Shown here: positions 1-9,446 of the stretch, piece after piece | How positions within the stretch are numbered: the stretch's first letter is position 1 | Layout of the letters: each line of letters opens with the position of its first letter | Source of the DNA: Shewanella xiamenensis | GTDB taxonomy: Bacteria > Pseudomonadota > Gammaproteobacteria > Enterobacterales > Shewanellaceae | Direction: 5' to 3' | DNA: 64,000 bases | Assembly: GCF_014647135.1 (NCBI RefSeq) | Contig: NZ_BMOP01000013.1 | Span: forward strand, 1-64,000 | The notes under the pieces: model-generated | What the model was told of the DNA's origin: nothing | The model's input: only the letters and a program-made list of their open reading frames with translations | The model's database searches: none | Program-made: the position numbers and the translations under genes

Positions 1-113
1 CCCGTCCGCCGCTCGCCACCTCAGGAGTAAACTCCCTTGTGCTGCCGCTCGACTTGCATGTGTTAGGCCTGCCGCCAGCGTTCAATCTGAGCCATGATCA
101 AACTCTTCAATTA
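1..113 (-). rRNA. 16S rRNA, 5' end (partial)
   Basis: Read on the minus strand, this stretch begins with the universal start of bacterial 16S rRNA (TTGAAGAGTTTGATCATGG, then the GGCTCAG and AACGCTGGCGGCAGGC blocks and the ACATGCAAGTCGAGCGG block of helix 6). Only about the first 113 bases lie in the window; the gene continues off the left edge. The mature 5' end is set at about position 113 by comparison with the known E. coli end. Two tandem promoters and a boxA lie upstream, so this is the head of an rRNA operon transcribed leftwards. Confidence 0.97.
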
Positions 114-330
114 AAAGTTTTTTGTTTCCGAAGAAACGACTCAATGAATTCTACTGTTTTGATTCGCTCTGCTCACTAAGAAGCATAGCGTTTCAATTCA
201 TACATTACTGTATGTACATATTGCTATGAACACTCATTCATTGATTTAATTTTTTGATTACTCGCCAAACGGCAGAGTAATTTCGATTAACTCAACACCT
301 GTGAGTGTCCACACAGATTTGCTTGATAAA

Positions 331-342
331 TTGTTAAAGAGC
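331..342 (-). promoter_or_regulatory. boxA antitermination element of the rRNA leader
   Basis: The minus strand reads GCTCTTTAACAA, which matches the rRNA boxA core bound by NusB/NusE during rRNA antitermination. It lies about 220 bases upstream of the 16S start and downstream of both promoters, as in E. coli rrn leaders. The rest of 114-330 is non-coding leader, where the RNase III processing stem would be expected. Confidence 0.8.
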
Positions 343-390
343 GTTGACCATCGCATTATCACTACTGATTTCAGCGGGTCAGGGCTGCGT

Positions 391-418
391 ATTTTACGCA
401 TTCCCGTTTTTGCGTCAA
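391..418 (-). promoter_or_regulatory. rRNA operon promoter, proximal (P2-like)
   Basis: On the minus strand there is TTGACG (413-418), a 16-base spacer and TAAAAT (391-396), followed by a GC-rich discriminator (ACGCAGCCC). The 16-base spacing and GC-rich discriminator are typical of stringently controlled rRNA promoters. It lies upstream of the boxA and downstream of the second promoter. Confidence 0.75.
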
Positions 419-518
419 GTAGTTTTTTAAACTTTCTTTTCGCTCATCAAGGACTGAATCACTCGATGAACTGGCACTTGCAACTGCGTATCGCTGTCTG
501 CCGTGTCAGTGGATGCGC

Positions 519-546
519 ATTATAGGCAGCGGAACTTTTTGTGCAA
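519..546 (-). promoter_or_regulatory. rRNA operon promoter, distal (P1-like)
   Basis: On the minus strand: TTGCAC (541-546), a 16-base spacer, a perfect TATAAT (519-524) and a GC-rich discriminator (GCGC). An A-rich run upstream of the -35 could act as an UP element. With the proximal promoter about 125 bases downstream, this repeats the P1-P2 arrangement of E. coli rrn operons. Confidence 0.8.
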
Positions 547-774
547 GTGCTTTTTTAGCCCCTAAAGACTGTACGCCGACATTTTAAGCATTATGTTTAT
601 TTTTTATCTATTTTGGCTTGGTTATTCAATTTTGATGTAAGTTTTTATCTGATAAATGATAATTCGCGCTCAATTTTTCGGCAGCAGTCTAGTGTAAAAG
701 TAAATAATTCATTACCATATGACTTGCTGTTAACAGTTATTTATCATTTTCTATTTCATTCAGAGAGCATTTAT

Positions 775-1239
775 ATGCAAAAGTCATTTCTTATTGTTTT
801 GGTTATTGCCATTCTTGGCGCAATTGCGCTATCTCAATTTGCAACAACATTACCCGCTTACATCGCCTTTGTTGCTGGCGTGATTATTACTACGCTTATC
901 TTTAAATTTGTCCCTGATTTAGGTACTACTCAAGCTGCTGATGAACAATATGTCGGCCCGACAATGACACTCTATGTAGGTAACTTGCCTTATCGTGTGC
1001 ATGAGGGAGAAGTGAAAGTCTTGTTTGGTGAATTCGGCCCAGTCAATTCAGTCCGTTTAGTTCGAGATCGTAAAACAGGCCGCCGTAAAGGCTTCGGTTT
1101 TGTTGAAATGTCCGAAGCAGGTGCTCAAAAAGCAATGGTTAAGCTAAATGACTTTAACTTCCAAGAAAGAACCTTAAAGGTTAGAGAAGCTAAGACTCAA
1201 GATTCGGAAGCCGCCGACCGTACAGGTACTGATGAATAA
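775..1239 (+). CDS. Membrane-anchored RRM RNA-binding protein
   Basis: The 154-residue product starts with two hydrophobic stretches (about residues 4-22 and 27-46), then a short linker and one RNA recognition motif (about 62-140). RNP2 reads LYVGNLPY and RNP1 reads KGFGFVEM, both with the expected aromatic residues; the tail is acidic. Single-RRM proteins of this sort in bacteria resemble cold-induced cyanobacterial Rbp proteins, but an N-terminal membrane anchor is less usual. An in-frame extension to 613 exists, but the ATG at 775 begins the hydrophobic segment cleanly and is preferred. The gene is convergent with murI. The RNA target is unknown; a role near the inner membrane is inferred from the anchor only. 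Confidence 0.88.
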   Translation: MQKSFLIVLVIAILGAIALSQFATTLPAYIAFVAGVIITTLIFKFVPDLGTTQAADEQYVGPTMTLYVGNLPYRVHEGEVKVLFGEFGPVNSVRLVRDRKTGRRKGFGFVEMSEAGAQKAMVKLNDFNFQERTLKVREAKTQDSEAADRTGTDE

Positions 1240-1250
1240 TCTGCGTTAGC

Positions 1251-2072
1251 TTATCCGTTCTGGTTGATTGTGGTGATTCGCTCTAGGGCCGAAAAGCCAC
1301 AATCGACTAACATAGTCATCAATCCCTCACTGATTTCCGCTTTAGTATAAAACGCCTGCATAACCGAATCTTGGTGCTCGTCTTTTAGACCTTGCTGTTC
1401 GCTCTTAGTAGCTAACAGTGTTTTGACTCGTTTAGCTATTGCCTCACCTGAATCAAGCAGAGTCACACCTTGACCCAATACCTGCTGCAATTCATCACGC
1501 ATCATTGGGAAATGAGTACATCCAAGTACCAATACATCTAACTCCGCTTCGACAATCGGCGACAATATCTGCGTTAATCGCACCATATCCAGCTGACCAG
1601 TGGCAATCTTCTGCTCGGCCATCAGCACTAATTCCGAACATCCGAACAGCTCTACATGGCAGTCATCGGCAAATTGGCTAATGAGTTCGTGAGTATAGTG
1701 GCGCTTTACCGTACCTGGGGTGGCTAGTAAACCGATACGCTTACTTTTAGATAACTGCGCTGCAGGTTTAATGGCGGGGACAACACCGACAACAGGAACA
1801 GTTAAAGTGGCACGCAGCGCGGGCAACACAACCGTACTCGCGGTATTGCAAGCTACGACAACAATTGCTGCATGGGTACGCTCTACGACTTGGTCGATTA
1901 GCGCGACACAGCCTGAGACAAGTTCCTGCTCCTCCAATTCGCCATAGGGCAATCTGGCATTATCGAATAAATAGCAGTAATCATGGTGAGGAAGCAGTTT
2001 GCGAATTTCTGCTAATACGGATAGACCGCCGATGCCAGAATCGAATACTAATATTGGTTGCGACAAGCCCAT
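1251..2072 (-). CDS. murI: Glutamate racemase
   Basis: This enzyme interconverts L- and D-glutamate in the cytoplasm, supplying D-Glu for peptidoglycan precursors. The 273-residue product has the family hallmarks: FDSGIGGLSVL near the N-terminus, the first catalytic cysteine in VVACNTAS (about residues 72-79) and the second in VLGCTHFP (about 183-190). Length is normal. A GGAG ribosome-binding site lies just before the ATG. It is divergent from trmA, reminiscent of the E. coli murI-trmA region, and convergent with the RRM gene. Confidence 0.97.
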   Translation of the reverse strand: MGLSQPILVFDSGIGGLSVLAEIRKLLPHHDYCYLFDNARLPYGELEEQELVSGCVALIDQVVERTHAAIVVVACNTASTVVLPALRATLTVPVVGVVPAIKPAAQLSKSKRIGLLATPGTVKRHYTHELISQFADDCHVELFGCSELVLMAEQKIATGQLDMVRLTQILSPIVEAELDVLVLGCTHFPMMRDELQQVLGQGVTLLDSGEAIAKRVKTLLATKSEQQGLKDEHQDSVMQAFYTKAEISEGLMTMLVDCGFSALERITTINQNG

Positions 2073-2145
2073 CTCCAGTTAATTCTTCGCCCCATGCGCG
2101 GGCGGATTTTCCCACAGCTTTGCTCAAACCGCAAAACCAAGATGC

Positions 2146-2173
2146 TGGACATTCGTGTCACCTAGTATAAAAT
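2146..2173 (+). promoter_or_regulatory. Probable sigma-70 promoter for trmA
   Basis: TGGACA (2146-2151), a 16-base spacer and TAAAAT (2168-2173) lie 35 bases upstream of the trmA start, in the 135-base gap between the divergent murI and trmA genes. The match is good, but no other support is available. Confidence 0.5.
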
Positions 2174-2207
2174 TTGCGCCCCAATTTACAGCCACGGTGA
2201 ATCAACA

Positions 2208-3305
2208 ATGAATTTAGCAGCAATGGATCCTACGACCTATGATGCGCAACTGACTGCAAAGCGTATCAAGCTAGAGCAGACCTTTGCCCAATTTGAGACG
2301 CCGAGTGTTGAAGTGTTTGCCTCTGAGCCTGCCAACTACCGTATCCGCGCCGAGTTTCGCGTATGGCATGAGGGCGACGATTTATACTATTACATGTTTG
2401 ATAAAGTATTGAACGACAAAGTACGTTGTGATCAATACTTACCTGCGAGTGCGTTAATCAATCAAATGATGGCGGCACTGATCGCCGAGTTAAAACCTAA
2501 CCACAGCCTACGCCACAAACTCTTCCAGGTTGATTTTTTATCAACGCTCAGTGGTGAGATTCTAGTATCACTGCTGTATCACAGACAGCTTGATGACCAA
2601 TGGCGCAGCGAAGCCACCGCGCTCAAAGCTAGATTGAGCAGCCAATTTAAGGTCAATATCATTGGCCGTGCGCGCAAACAGAAAATCGATTTAGATAAAG
2701 ACTTTGTGGTTGAGTCACTGCAAGTGAATGACAAAGTTTTCCATTACAAACAAATCGAAAACAGCTTTACCCAGCCAAATGCCAAGGTGGCAATCAAGAT
2801 GCTGGAATGGGCTATCGACGTGACTCAACACAGCCAAGGCGATTTGCTGGAGCTTTACTGTGGTAATGGCAACTTCTCTATCGCGCTGGCACAAAACTTT
2901 AATCGCGTGCTCGCGACCGAGTTAGCTAAACCTTCGGTGGATGCAGCCCAATACAATATCGAAGTCAACAATATCGATAATCTGCAAATTATCCGCATGT
3001 CGGCGGAAGAGTTTAGCGATGCGATGGCCAAAAAACGCAGCTTCAGGCGCTTAGAAGGCATCGATCTGGATAGCTATGTGTGCAACACCATTTTTGTTGA
3101 CCCACCACGAGCAGGTATTGACCCAGCTACGTTGGACTTAGTGCAAGGTTATGAGCGGATTTTGTATATCTCGTGCAATCCCGACACCTTAAAAGACAAT
3201 TTGCAGCAATTAAATCAGACTCACAAGGTGACACGTTTTGCGCTATTCGATCAGTTCCCTTACACCGACCATATGGAAACAGGTGTGCTGTTAGAACGTC
3301 GTTAG
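2208..3305 (+). CDS. trmA: tRNA (uracil-5-)-methyltransferase
   Basis: TrmA makes ribothymidine at position 54 in the T-loop of tRNAs (and modifies tmRNA) using SAM. The 365-residue product is within one residue of E. coli TrmA length. It shows the SAM-binding motif [14 protein letters not shown] (about 216-229), the conserved VDPPRAG (about 298-304) and the catalytic cysteine in YISCNPDTL (about 320-328), followed by the [13 protein letters not shown] signature. The ATG at 2208 is taken as the start; an ATG five codons later is possible. A strong bidirectional terminator follows. Confidence 0.96.
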   Translation: MNLAAMDPTTYDAQLTAKRIKLEQTFAQFETPSVEVFASEPANYRIRAEFRVWHEGDDLYYYMFDKVLNDKVRCDQYLPASALINQMMAALIAELKPNHSLRHKLFQVDFLSTLSGEILVSLLYHRQLDDQWRSEATALKARLSSQFKVNIIGRARKQKIDLDKDFVVESLQVNDKVFHYKQIENSFTQPNAKVAIKMLEWAIDVTQHSQGDLLELYCGNGNFSIALAQNFNRVLATELAKPSVDAAQYNIEVNNIDNLQIIRMSAEEFSDAMAKKRSFRRLEGIDLDSYVCNTIFVDPPRAGIDPATLDLVQGYERILYISCNPDTLKDNLQQLNQTHKVTRFALFDQFPYTDHMETGVLLERR

Positions 3306-3321
3306 GCGACTCTATATACCT

Positions 3322-3354
3322 AAAAACAAAGGAGCCTGTGGCTCCTTTGTTTTT
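3322..3354. terminator. Bidirectional terminator between trmA and fabR
   Basis: A 15-bp perfect stem (AAAAACAAAGGAGCC, loop TGT, GGCTCCTTTGTTTTT) lies between the convergent ends of trmA and fabR. It has a T-run on both strands, so it can end transcription from either side. Confidence 0.9.
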
Positions 3355-3371
3355 AGTCAAACCGTACCCAA

Positions 3372-3986
3372 CTAACGATGTTCTACTTTATGTTGTAATG
3401 CTTCAGCGCCCTTGGCGACCATGCGCAGCTGCATTACTAATTGATCGGCAAGCACTTTACGATCGGCGCGCTTCATATCCAGTGCCGACGCTCCGGCGTT
3501 AAACACTAAGGTCACTAGCGCTTCTGCCTGCGCTCTGGCTAGCATAGGTGTACGGCCCGCCGTCGCTTCGGTGTAATGGGCCAATTCAGAAATAAAATGT
3601 TCAATCTCGCGAGCCACCGCTGCGCGGAATGCCGCCGAGGTACCTGAACGCTCATGCAGTAAAATTCTGAAAACGTTTGGATTAGAATCAAGTACTTCCA
3701 TAAAGGTATCCACTGATATACGGATCACGCTACCACCCGCTTCAGCACGTTGACGCCCCTTGCGCATCATTTGCCTTAGGGTAAGCCCGCCCTCGTCGAC
3801 CATAGTCAACCCGAGCTCATTCATATCCTTAAAATGACGATAAAAGGATGTGGGCGCAATGTTGGCTTCCCTCGCCACTTCTCGCAAACTTAAGCTAGAG
3901 AAGCTCCGCTCAGCACTGAGCTGATTAAAGGCCGCATCGACTAGAGCCCGCCGAGTTTTCTCTTTTTGCTGTGCACGAATACCCAT
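3372..3986 (-). CDS. fabR: TetR-family repressor of unsaturated fatty acid genes, FabR
   Basis: The 204-residue product has the usual FabR start ([20 protein letters not shown]) and an N-terminal helix-turn-helix with [19 protein letters not shown] (about 38-56). The C-terminal part senses acyl-thioesters in the family. FabR represses unsaturated fatty-acid synthesis genes such as fabA and fabB in E. coli. Here it is divergent from a delta-9 desaturase gene whose promoter carries a near-perfect FabR-type palindrome, so local control of that gene is a strong inference. FabR may well act on distant targets too. Confidence 0.93.
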   Translation of the reverse strand: MGIRAQQKEKTRRALVDAAFNQLSAERSFSSLSLREVAREANIAPTSFYRHFKDMNELGLTMVDEGGLTLRQMMRKGRQRAEAGGSVIRISVDTFMEVLDSNPNVFRILLHERSGTSAAFRAAVAREIEHFISELAHYTEATAGRTPMLARAQAEALVTLVFNAGASALDMKRADRKVLADQLVMQLRMVAKGAEALQHKVEHR

Positions 3987-4058
3987 TCTTGAATCCGCTA
4001 ACTGAATGTAATGACGCGATAATACCGCTTTTGCGATTGAAACACAGCCCTATCCACC

Positions 4059-4087
4059 TTGACCAAACAAGATTGCTGGGCTAAATT
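4059..4087 (+). promoter_or_regulatory. Desaturase gene promoter
   Basis: TTGACC (4059-4064), a 17-base spacer and TAAATT (4082-4087) form a near-consensus sigma-70 promoter 43 bases upstream of the desaturase start. The predicted transcription start falls inside the adjacent palindromic operator. Confidence 0.65.
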
Positions 4088-4105
4088 AGCTTACAGTTGT
4101 ACGCT
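4088..4105. promoter_or_regulatory. Probable FabR operator
   Basis: AGCTTACAGTTGTACGCT is an 18-bp inverted repeat (8-2-8, seven of eight positions paired), closely resembling the AGCGTACA-type palindrome reported for FabR in Gammaproteobacteria. It abuts the -10 element of the desaturase promoter and so would cover the transcription start, the classic repressor position. Confidence 0.75.
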
Positions 4106-4129
4106 CAAATGCGGATATTGGAAACTATA

Positions 4130-5236
4130 ATGAATAAACCCCCTATCATCTGGCTTAATGTCACCCTATTTAGCCTAACCTTTCTCAGTGCGGTAATCCT
4201 CGTTCCTTGGTATGGCCTAGCCCACGGTTACGGTGCCAGCGAATGGATTGCTTTTGTGGTGTTAGCCTTTGCCAGTGGTCTGTCGATCACTGCGGGTTAC
4301 CATAGACTCTGGTCACATAAAGCCTATAAGGCACACCCTGTAATACGTTTCATCTACGCACTTGGTGGTGCATTAGCATTACAAAACAGCGCATTACATT
4401 GGGCATCCGATCATCGAGTGCATCATAAGCATGTCGATGACAATGACAAAGATCCTTACTCCGCCAACATGGGTTTCTGGTACAGCCATATCGGTTGGAT
4501 GCTGCGCGAATACCAAGCCCAGCGTTACCATGACTACCAAAACGTGCGTGATTTACAGAACGACCGTATCGTGATGTGGCAACACAAGCACTATCTTGCA
4601 CTTGTGCTACTTATGAATATTGGTCTGCCTGCTTTATTAGGCTGGTTCACTGGCAATATCGCGGGTATGTTACTGATGGCGGGACTTCTGCGCTTAGTGG
4701 TCGTGCATCACTGCACCTTCTTCATTAACTCCCTCGCCCACGTGTGGGGTAGCCAACCTTATACCGATAAAAATACGGCTCGCGATAATGGTTTTCTGGC
4801 TGTACTGACCTACGGTGAGGGTTACCATAATTTCCACCATATCTTCGAAAACGATTATCGTAACGGGATTAAATGGTGGCATTACGATCCGACTAAGTGG
4901 TTGATTAAGGCGTTATCTTGGGTGGGTTTAGCCAAAGACTTACGCACGAGTCCGCAGGAGCGAATCGAGAGTGCCCGCTTACAAATGCAACTGCTGCATG
5001 CTAAAAGCAAAGTGCTCAATTTGCCAAATGCCGATGAAATTATTGAAAAGATTCAACAAGAGTATGAGTTGATGAAACAACACTTACTCGAATATTATCA
5101 AGCCCAAAAAGCACTGTTAGAGGCCAAACGTAAGCAACTGGTCGATCAGCAATTATTGCAGCAAGTCGAAGAGCTAAAAACCCGACTCCTGAATCAGCAA
5201 AAAAGCTGGAAGAGCCTGACTGCAACTTATAGCTAG
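4130..5236 (+). CDS. Acyl-lipid/acyl-CoA delta-9 fatty acid desaturase
   Basis: The 368-residue integral membrane di-iron enzyme introduces a double bond into saturated acyl chains, adjusting membrane fluidity. The three histidine clusters of the family are visible: HRLWSH (about 57-62), HRVHH (about 94-98) and HNFHH (about 235-239), between four hydrophobic segments. The last 80 or so residues are charged and heptad-rich (glutamine/leucine/lysine), a probable coiled coil beyond the catalytic core. The ATG at 4130 aligns with the usual MNKPPIIWLN start; an upstream in-frame ATG at 4097 would lie inside the operator region. It is divergent from fabR, consistent with FabR control. Confidence 0.93.
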   Translation: MNKPPIIWLNVTLFSLTFLSAVILVPWYGLAHGYGASEWIAFVVLAFASGLSITAGYHRLWSHKAYKAHPVIRFIYALGGALALQNSALHWASDHRVHHKHVDDNDKDPYSANMGFWYSHIGWMLREYQAQRYHDYQNVRDLQNDRIVMWQHKHYLALVLLMNIGLPALLGWFTGNIAGMLLMAGLLRLVVVHHCTFFINSLAHVWGSQPYTDKNTARDNGFLAVLTYGEGYHNFHHIFENDYRNGIKWWHYDPTKWLIKALSWVGLAKDLRTSPQERIESARLQMQLLHAKSKVLNLPNADEIIEKIQQEYELMKQHLLEYYQAQKALLEAKRKQLVDQQLLQQVEELKTRLLNQQKSWKSLTATYS

Positions 5237-5258
5237 GCCACAATTATCGGTAAAAATC

Positions 5259-5286
5259 ATACGGCCGCCTTGCATGGTGGCCGTAT
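5259..5286. terminator. Hairpin after the desaturase gene
   Basis: An 8-bp GC-rich stem (ATACGGCC ... GGCCGTAT) with internal extension lies 22 bases after the desaturase stop. There is no clear T-run, so it may be a weak terminator or an mRNA 3'-end stabiliser. Confidence 0.45.
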
Positions 5287-5332
5287 CCTATTATTATGAT
5301 GCCTCATTCACTTTTTACAGGATGTTAGGCTC

Positions 5333-6391
5333 ATGTCGAATTGTGCAGTATCTCCAACCGATAGCATTAAACTCACCGAATATAGTCATGGTGCCGGTTG
5401 CGGCTGTAAAATTTCCCCTAAAGTACTGACCACCATTCTTGCCTCGCAGCTGCCTGTATTTACCGATCCTAATCTGCTGGTCGGCAATCAGAGTCGCGAT
5501 GATGCGGCCGTGTATAAGCTCAATGATGAGATTGGCATTATCAGTACCACTGATTTTTTTATGCCCATTGTTGATGACCCCTTTACCTTTGGCCGCATTG
5601 CTGCCACCAATGCGATTAGTGATATTTACGCCATGGGCGGCACGCCGATGATGGCGATTGCTATTTTAGGCTGGCCAATCAACAAATTGCCTGCCGAAAT
5701 CGCGCAACAAGTGGTTGATGGCGGTCGTCAAGCCTGTATGGAAGCAGGCATTATGCTGGCTGGCGGTCATAGCATCGATGCACCTGAACCTATCTTTGGC
5801 CTTGCAGTAACAGGACAAATCGCCTTAACCGATTTAAAACAAAACGACACTGCTAAAACTGGCGATCGTTTGTATCTCACAAAACCTATTGGCATTGGCA
5901 TCCTGACCACGGCACAAAAGCAGAAGAAGCTAAAAGACGAAGATAGCCACATTGCGGTGAATGCCATGTGCCAGCTCAATAGCGTAGGCGCTAAGATCGC
6001 TAAGATCAAAGGCGTAAACGCCCTGACCGATGTCACTGGCTTTGGCCTTGCTGGCCATCTGCTCGAAATGTGCCAAGGCGCTAAACTCACCGCCAAATTA
6101 ACACTCGATGCAGTGCCACTCTTGCCGCGCGCCCTCGACTATCTAGCGCAAGGCTGTATACCCGGTGGTACCCATCGTAACTACGACAGTTATGGCGAAC
6201 ACTTGCCCGCACTTACCGATCACCAAAAAGCCATTTTGTGTGACCCGCAAACCAGTGGCGGCTTGTTAGTGGCGGTATCGAATGAGGCCGAAGCAGAACT
6301 GGTGGCACTGCTTAATGCCCATCAAATTGAGCCTATCTGCATTGGTTCGCTAGAAACGCCCACCTCCACCGCCAATGTGGTGCTGTGTTAA
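5333..6391 (+). CDS. selD: Selenide, water dikinase (selenophosphate synthase)
   Basis: SelD makes selenophosphate from selenide and ATP, the selenium donor for selenocysteine and for 2-selenouridine in tRNA. The 352-residue product carries the active-site loop HGAGCGCK (Cys23, Cys25, Lys26), equivalent to Cys17 and Lys20 of E. coli SelD, followed by the glycine-rich DDAAVY and TTDFF ATP/metal motifs. The catalytic residue is cysteine, not selenocysteine; there is no in-frame TGA. Its TAA stop overlaps the ATG of selU by one base, so the two are translationally coupled. Confidence 0.97.
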   Translation: MSNCAVSPTDSIKLTEYSHGAGCGCKISPKVLTTILASQLPVFTDPNLLVGNQSRDDAAVYKLNDEIGIISTTDFFMPIVDDPFTFGRIAATNAISDIYAMGGTPMMAIAILGWPINKLPAEIAQQVVDGGRQACMEAGIMLAGGHSIDAPEPIFGLAVTGQIALTDLKQNDTAKTGDRLYLTKPIGIGILTTAQKQKKLKDEDSHIAVNAMCQLNSVGAKIAKIKGVNALTDVTGFGLAGHLLEMCQGAKLTAKLTLDAVPLLPRALDYLAQGCIPGGTHRNYDSYGEHLPALTDHQKAILCDPQTSGGLLVAVSNEAEAELVALLNAHQIEPICIGSLETPTSTANVVLC

Positions 6392-7506
6392 TGACAACAA
6401 CGATTATCCAGGCCCAGCAATACCACGATATCTTTATCGCTGGGCAGCCATTAATCGACTTAAGAGCGCCAATCGAGTTTGACCGCGGCGCGTTTCCTTC
6501 CTCGGTAAATCTGCCGTTAATGGTTGATAAAGAAAGGGAAAAGGTCGGCACTTGCTACAAAGAGCAAGGACAGCAAGCCGCGATTACCTTAGGCCATTCA
6601 CTCGTACATGGCGCAGTAAAACAACAAAGAATTGATGCTTGGTTACACTTTTTATCGGCCCACCCCGAAGCTTATCTTTACTGCTTTCGTGGTGGCCTGC
6701 GTTCACAATTAACTCAGCAATGGCTTAAAGAAGCGGGCGTAGTCGTACCTTATGTACAGGGTGGCTACAAAGGCATGCGCCAATATTTAATTGGTGTGAT
6801 TGATGCCGTCCCTAACGAACAACGCTTGTTAAGCCTAAGTGGTATGACGGGCTGCGGTAAAACGGATTTTTTAAAACAGCGCAAAGAGGCAGTGGATCTT
6901 GAGGGTATCGCCAATCACAGAGGATCGAGTTTTGGTAAAAACATCGACCCACAACCAACGCAAATAAACTTTGAAAATCAGCTCGCGATTGCACTACTCC
7001 GCCACCAACAGGGTAATCATTCCTGCTTACTACTTGAGGATGAAAGCTTTCTGATTGGCCGCTCAGCGCTGCCGCAAAGCTTTTATAGCGCAATGCAGGC
7101 AGCCGATATTGTGGTACTCGAAGAAGAAGATGACATCAGGCTCACTCGCTTACTCGATGAATATGTTCATAAAATGCATCACGGTTTTGTTGAACGCTTA
7201 GGTATTGAGGCAGGCTTTGATGCCTTTAGCCAATATCTTTTGCAGAGTCTTACCAGTATTCGTAAACGTCTCGGTGGTAAACAATTTCAAGAATTACAAG
7301 ACATCATGCAACTGGCTCTGACGCAGCAACTCAATCAAAACCAAACCTCACAGCATTTAACTTGGATAAGCCTGCTACTGCAAAAGTATTACGACCCTAT
7401 GTATGAATACCAATTAGCAAAAAAAGCACATAGAGTGCTTTTTAGGGGAAATCACCAAGACATGCATCAGTGGTTAGATAACTTATCGCAAGATAATCTT
7501 GGCTAA
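6391..7506 (+). CDS. selU: tRNA 2-selenouridine synthase
   Basis: SelU (YbbB, MnmH) converts 2-thiouridine to 2-selenouridine at the wobble position of Lys, Glu and Gln tRNAs using selenophosphate from SelD. The product is about 371 residues from the ATG at 6391. It has an N-terminal rhodanese domain with the catalytic loop [10 protein letters not shown] (Cys98) and a C-terminal P-loop domain with [10 protein letters not shown] (about 151-160). The start two codons earlier (GTG, 6385) lies inside selD and is less likely. The selD-selU pair means this organism uses selenium at least for tRNA modification. Confidence 0.95.
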   Translation: MTTTIIQAQQYHDIFIAGQPLIDLRAPIEFDRGAFPSSVNLPLMVDKEREKVGTCYKEQGQQAAITLGHSLVHGAVKQQRIDAWLHFLSAHPEAYLYCFRGGLRSQLTQQWLKEAGVVVPYVQGGYKGMRQYLIGVIDAVPNEQRLLSLSGMTGCGKTDFLKQRKEAVDLEGIANHRGSSFGKNIDPQPTQINFENQLAIALLRHQQGNHSCLLLEDESFLIGRSALPQSFYSAMQAADIVVLEEEDDIRLTRLLDEYVHKMHHGFVERLGIEAGFDAFSQYLLQSLTSIRKRLGGKQFQELQDIMQLALTQQLNQNQTSQHLTWISLLLQKYYDPMYEYQLAKKAHRVLFRGNHQDMHQWLDNLSQDNLG

Positions 7507-7533
7507 ACAAGTACAGCTCAGCATGTTAAAAAC

Positions 7534-7567
7534 AAGAAAACCGTGTGCTAACTGCCACGGTTTTCTT
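7534..7567. terminator. Bidirectional terminator after selU
   Basis: A 12-bp stem AAGAAAACCGTG ... CACGGTTTTCTT with a 10-base loop lies between the converging selU and the MFS-acyltransferase gene, with A/T runs on both sides. Confidence 0.85.
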
Positions 7568-7583
7568 TATCTATCTCGTCAAG

Positions 7584-9446
7584 TTAGGACTTATTGAGCA
7601 GATTCAAGACACTATCCCTTAGCGAGTGCCGATCAGCGCTTTGACCATCCACCACATCCGTTAAGCTCACCGATACCTTGGACCAGAAGCGTTTCGGCAT
7701 TGTGGTCAATGCATGGCCATCTTTATGACTGAAGTAAGAGCCCCACAGACCATTGAGCGCCATAGGGATTACGGGCACGGGATCGCGGGCCAAGATTTTA
7801 TCGATACCAGGGCGAAACTCGCCGAGTTCACCATCCGGCGTTAAACGACCTTCGGGGAAGATACACACCAACTCGCCATTCGCTAACGCCTCATGAATTG
7901 ATTCAAAGGCTTGATTGTAAGTCGCCTCACTCTGGCGTGGCGAACAAATCGGAATCACTCCTGCATGGCGGAACAGGTATTTCAGCACCGGAATTTCACT
8001 GATCGATTTATCCATCACAAAACGAATCGGCCGGGTCGACGCGCCCATAATGATCAACGCATCCACATAGCTCACATGGTTACAGACGATAATCCCTGCA
8101 CCTTCCTTAGGGATCTTTTCTCGCCCAGTCACAGTCACCCGATACATCACATGGCTGAGTAAGTAACTGATAAATCGTTGTGTAAACTCAGGCACCTGCG
8201 AATAGACATAAAGCGCAACCACAAAGTTCATCACCGCCAACAGTAAGAATAACTGTGGAATACTCCAGCCAGCCACACCGAGTAACAGCATAGACAACAA
8301 CGCCGACGCCACCATAAACAGTGAGTTCATAATGTTATTCGCGGCAATCGCTTGCGCACATTCTCCCTTCGCAGAACGCGCTTGAATAAAGGCGTACAGA
8401 GGCACGATAAACAGACCTCCGCTGACACCAATCATAAAGAAGTCCAGCATCACTCGATAATGCTTCTGCTCGGCAATAAAGCTTTGTAAGCCATAAACAA
8501 AACTAGCATCCGCAGGTGCAGGCGGAATCGCCCACAGCAAGTCCACACCAAACACGGTTAACCCGAGCACCCCAAAGGGCAACAAGCCTAACTCCACATG
8601 GCCAAAGGAAAAACGCTCACAGACAAAGGAGCCCACCGCAATCCCAATAGAGAACATTCCCAGTAGCAGCGACACCACTGTCGCACCAGAGTGCAAATGC
8701 AGCTTGGCAAAGTTAGGGAATTGGGTCAGATATGTCGCCCCCAAAAACCAGAACCAGCTAATGGCGAGGATGGCCATCCAAATCGAAGGCGTTTGGCGTG
8801 CCTTCTTAATGGTGCGCCAAGTGCCAGATAATGGCCGAAATTGGATTTTCTGAACTGTGCCCTGTGGCGGTAAAGCAGGGATCGCACGGCTAGACAAATA
8901 CCCCGCCAAGGCAAGGGCTGCGACCGTGATGGCCGACCACAAGGTGGCGTTGTTTTCAGACACTAAAATCCCGGCATTCAAGGTACCGATCAAGATAGAC
9001 AAAAACGTCCCCATCTCAACCCAGGCATTGCCCGTCACTAACTCATCCTCTTTTAAGGCTTGAGGCAAGAGGGAATATTTGACCGGTCCAAAATAGGCTG
9101 ACTGGCTACCGGTTAAAAACAGCAGTAATAACATCATCATATAATTCTCACTCACAATGGCGAGTGCGGCGCTGAACATAATGATGACTTCGAGCAGTTT
9201 TAAGCGACGGATAAGCTTGGCTTTATCCATATTGTCGGCCACCACACCCGCATGAGCCGAGAACAGGAAAAACGGCAGGATAAAGACCCCAGCAGCCAAA
9301 TTAACAAACATGTCGACGCTAATGGGTAAATCATTGACTTGGCTGAAGGTGACGAGCAACAGCAACACATTTTTATAGATATTGTCGTTAAGTGCGCCCA
9401 GACATTGGGTTGCGAAATACGGTAAAAAACGTTTTGTTAGCAGCAT
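7584..9446 (-). CDS. MFS transporter fused to PlsC-type 1-acylglycerophosphate acyltransferase
   Basis: This 620-residue bifunctional inner-membrane protein has an N-terminal major-facilitator half (about 1-400, around 12 hydrophobic helices, starting LPYFATQCLGALNDNIYKN as in LplT lysophospholipid flippases). Its C-terminal acyltransferase domain (about 430-620) shows the catalytic NHVSYVD (HX4D motif) and FPEGRLTPDG motifs. It resembles the LplT-Aas phospholipid-remodelling system, in which lysophospholipid is flipped inward and re-acylated, but lacks the acyl-ACP synthetase domain of Aas. It overlaps the stop of the upstream TetR gene by 10 bases, so the two form one operon. Confidence 0.9.
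   Translation of the reverse strand: MLLTKRFLPYFATQCLGALNDNIYKNVLLLLVTFSQVNDLPISVDMFVNLAAGVFILPFFLFSAHAGVVADNMDKAKLIRRLKLLEVIIMFSAALAIVSENYMMMLLLLFLTGSQSAYFGPVKYSLLPQALKEDELVTGNAWVEMGTFLSILIGTLNAGILVSENNATLWSAITVAALALAGYLSSRAIPALPPQGTVQKIQFRPLSGTWRTIKKARQTPSIWMAILAISWFWFLGATYLTQFPNFAKLHLHSGATVVSLLLGMFSIGIAVGSFVCERFSFGHVELGLLPFGVLGLTVFGVDLLWAIPPAPADASFVYGLQSFIAEQKHYRVMLDFFMIGVSGGLFIVPLYAFIQARSAKGECAQAIAANNIMNSLFMVASALLSMLLLGVAGWSIPQLFLLLAVMNFVVALYVYSQVPEFTQRFISYLLSHVMYRVTVTGREKIPKEGAGIIVCNHVSYVDALIIMGASTRPIRFVMDKSISEIPVLKYLFRHAGVIPICSPRQSEATYNQAFESIHEALANGELVCIFPEGRLTPDGELGEFRPGIDKILARDPVPVIPMALNGLWGSYFSHKDGHALTTMPKRFWSKVSVSLTDVVDGQSADRHSLRDSVLNLLNKS

Noticed and set aside
301..525. Open frame of 74 codons upstream of the 16S gene
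   Set aside because: It runs antisense through the rRNA leader, boxA and both promoters and has no ribosome-binding site.
5333..6391. Possible selenocysteine in SelD
   Set aside because: The active-site codon is cysteine (GAGCGCK) and no in-frame TGA is present.
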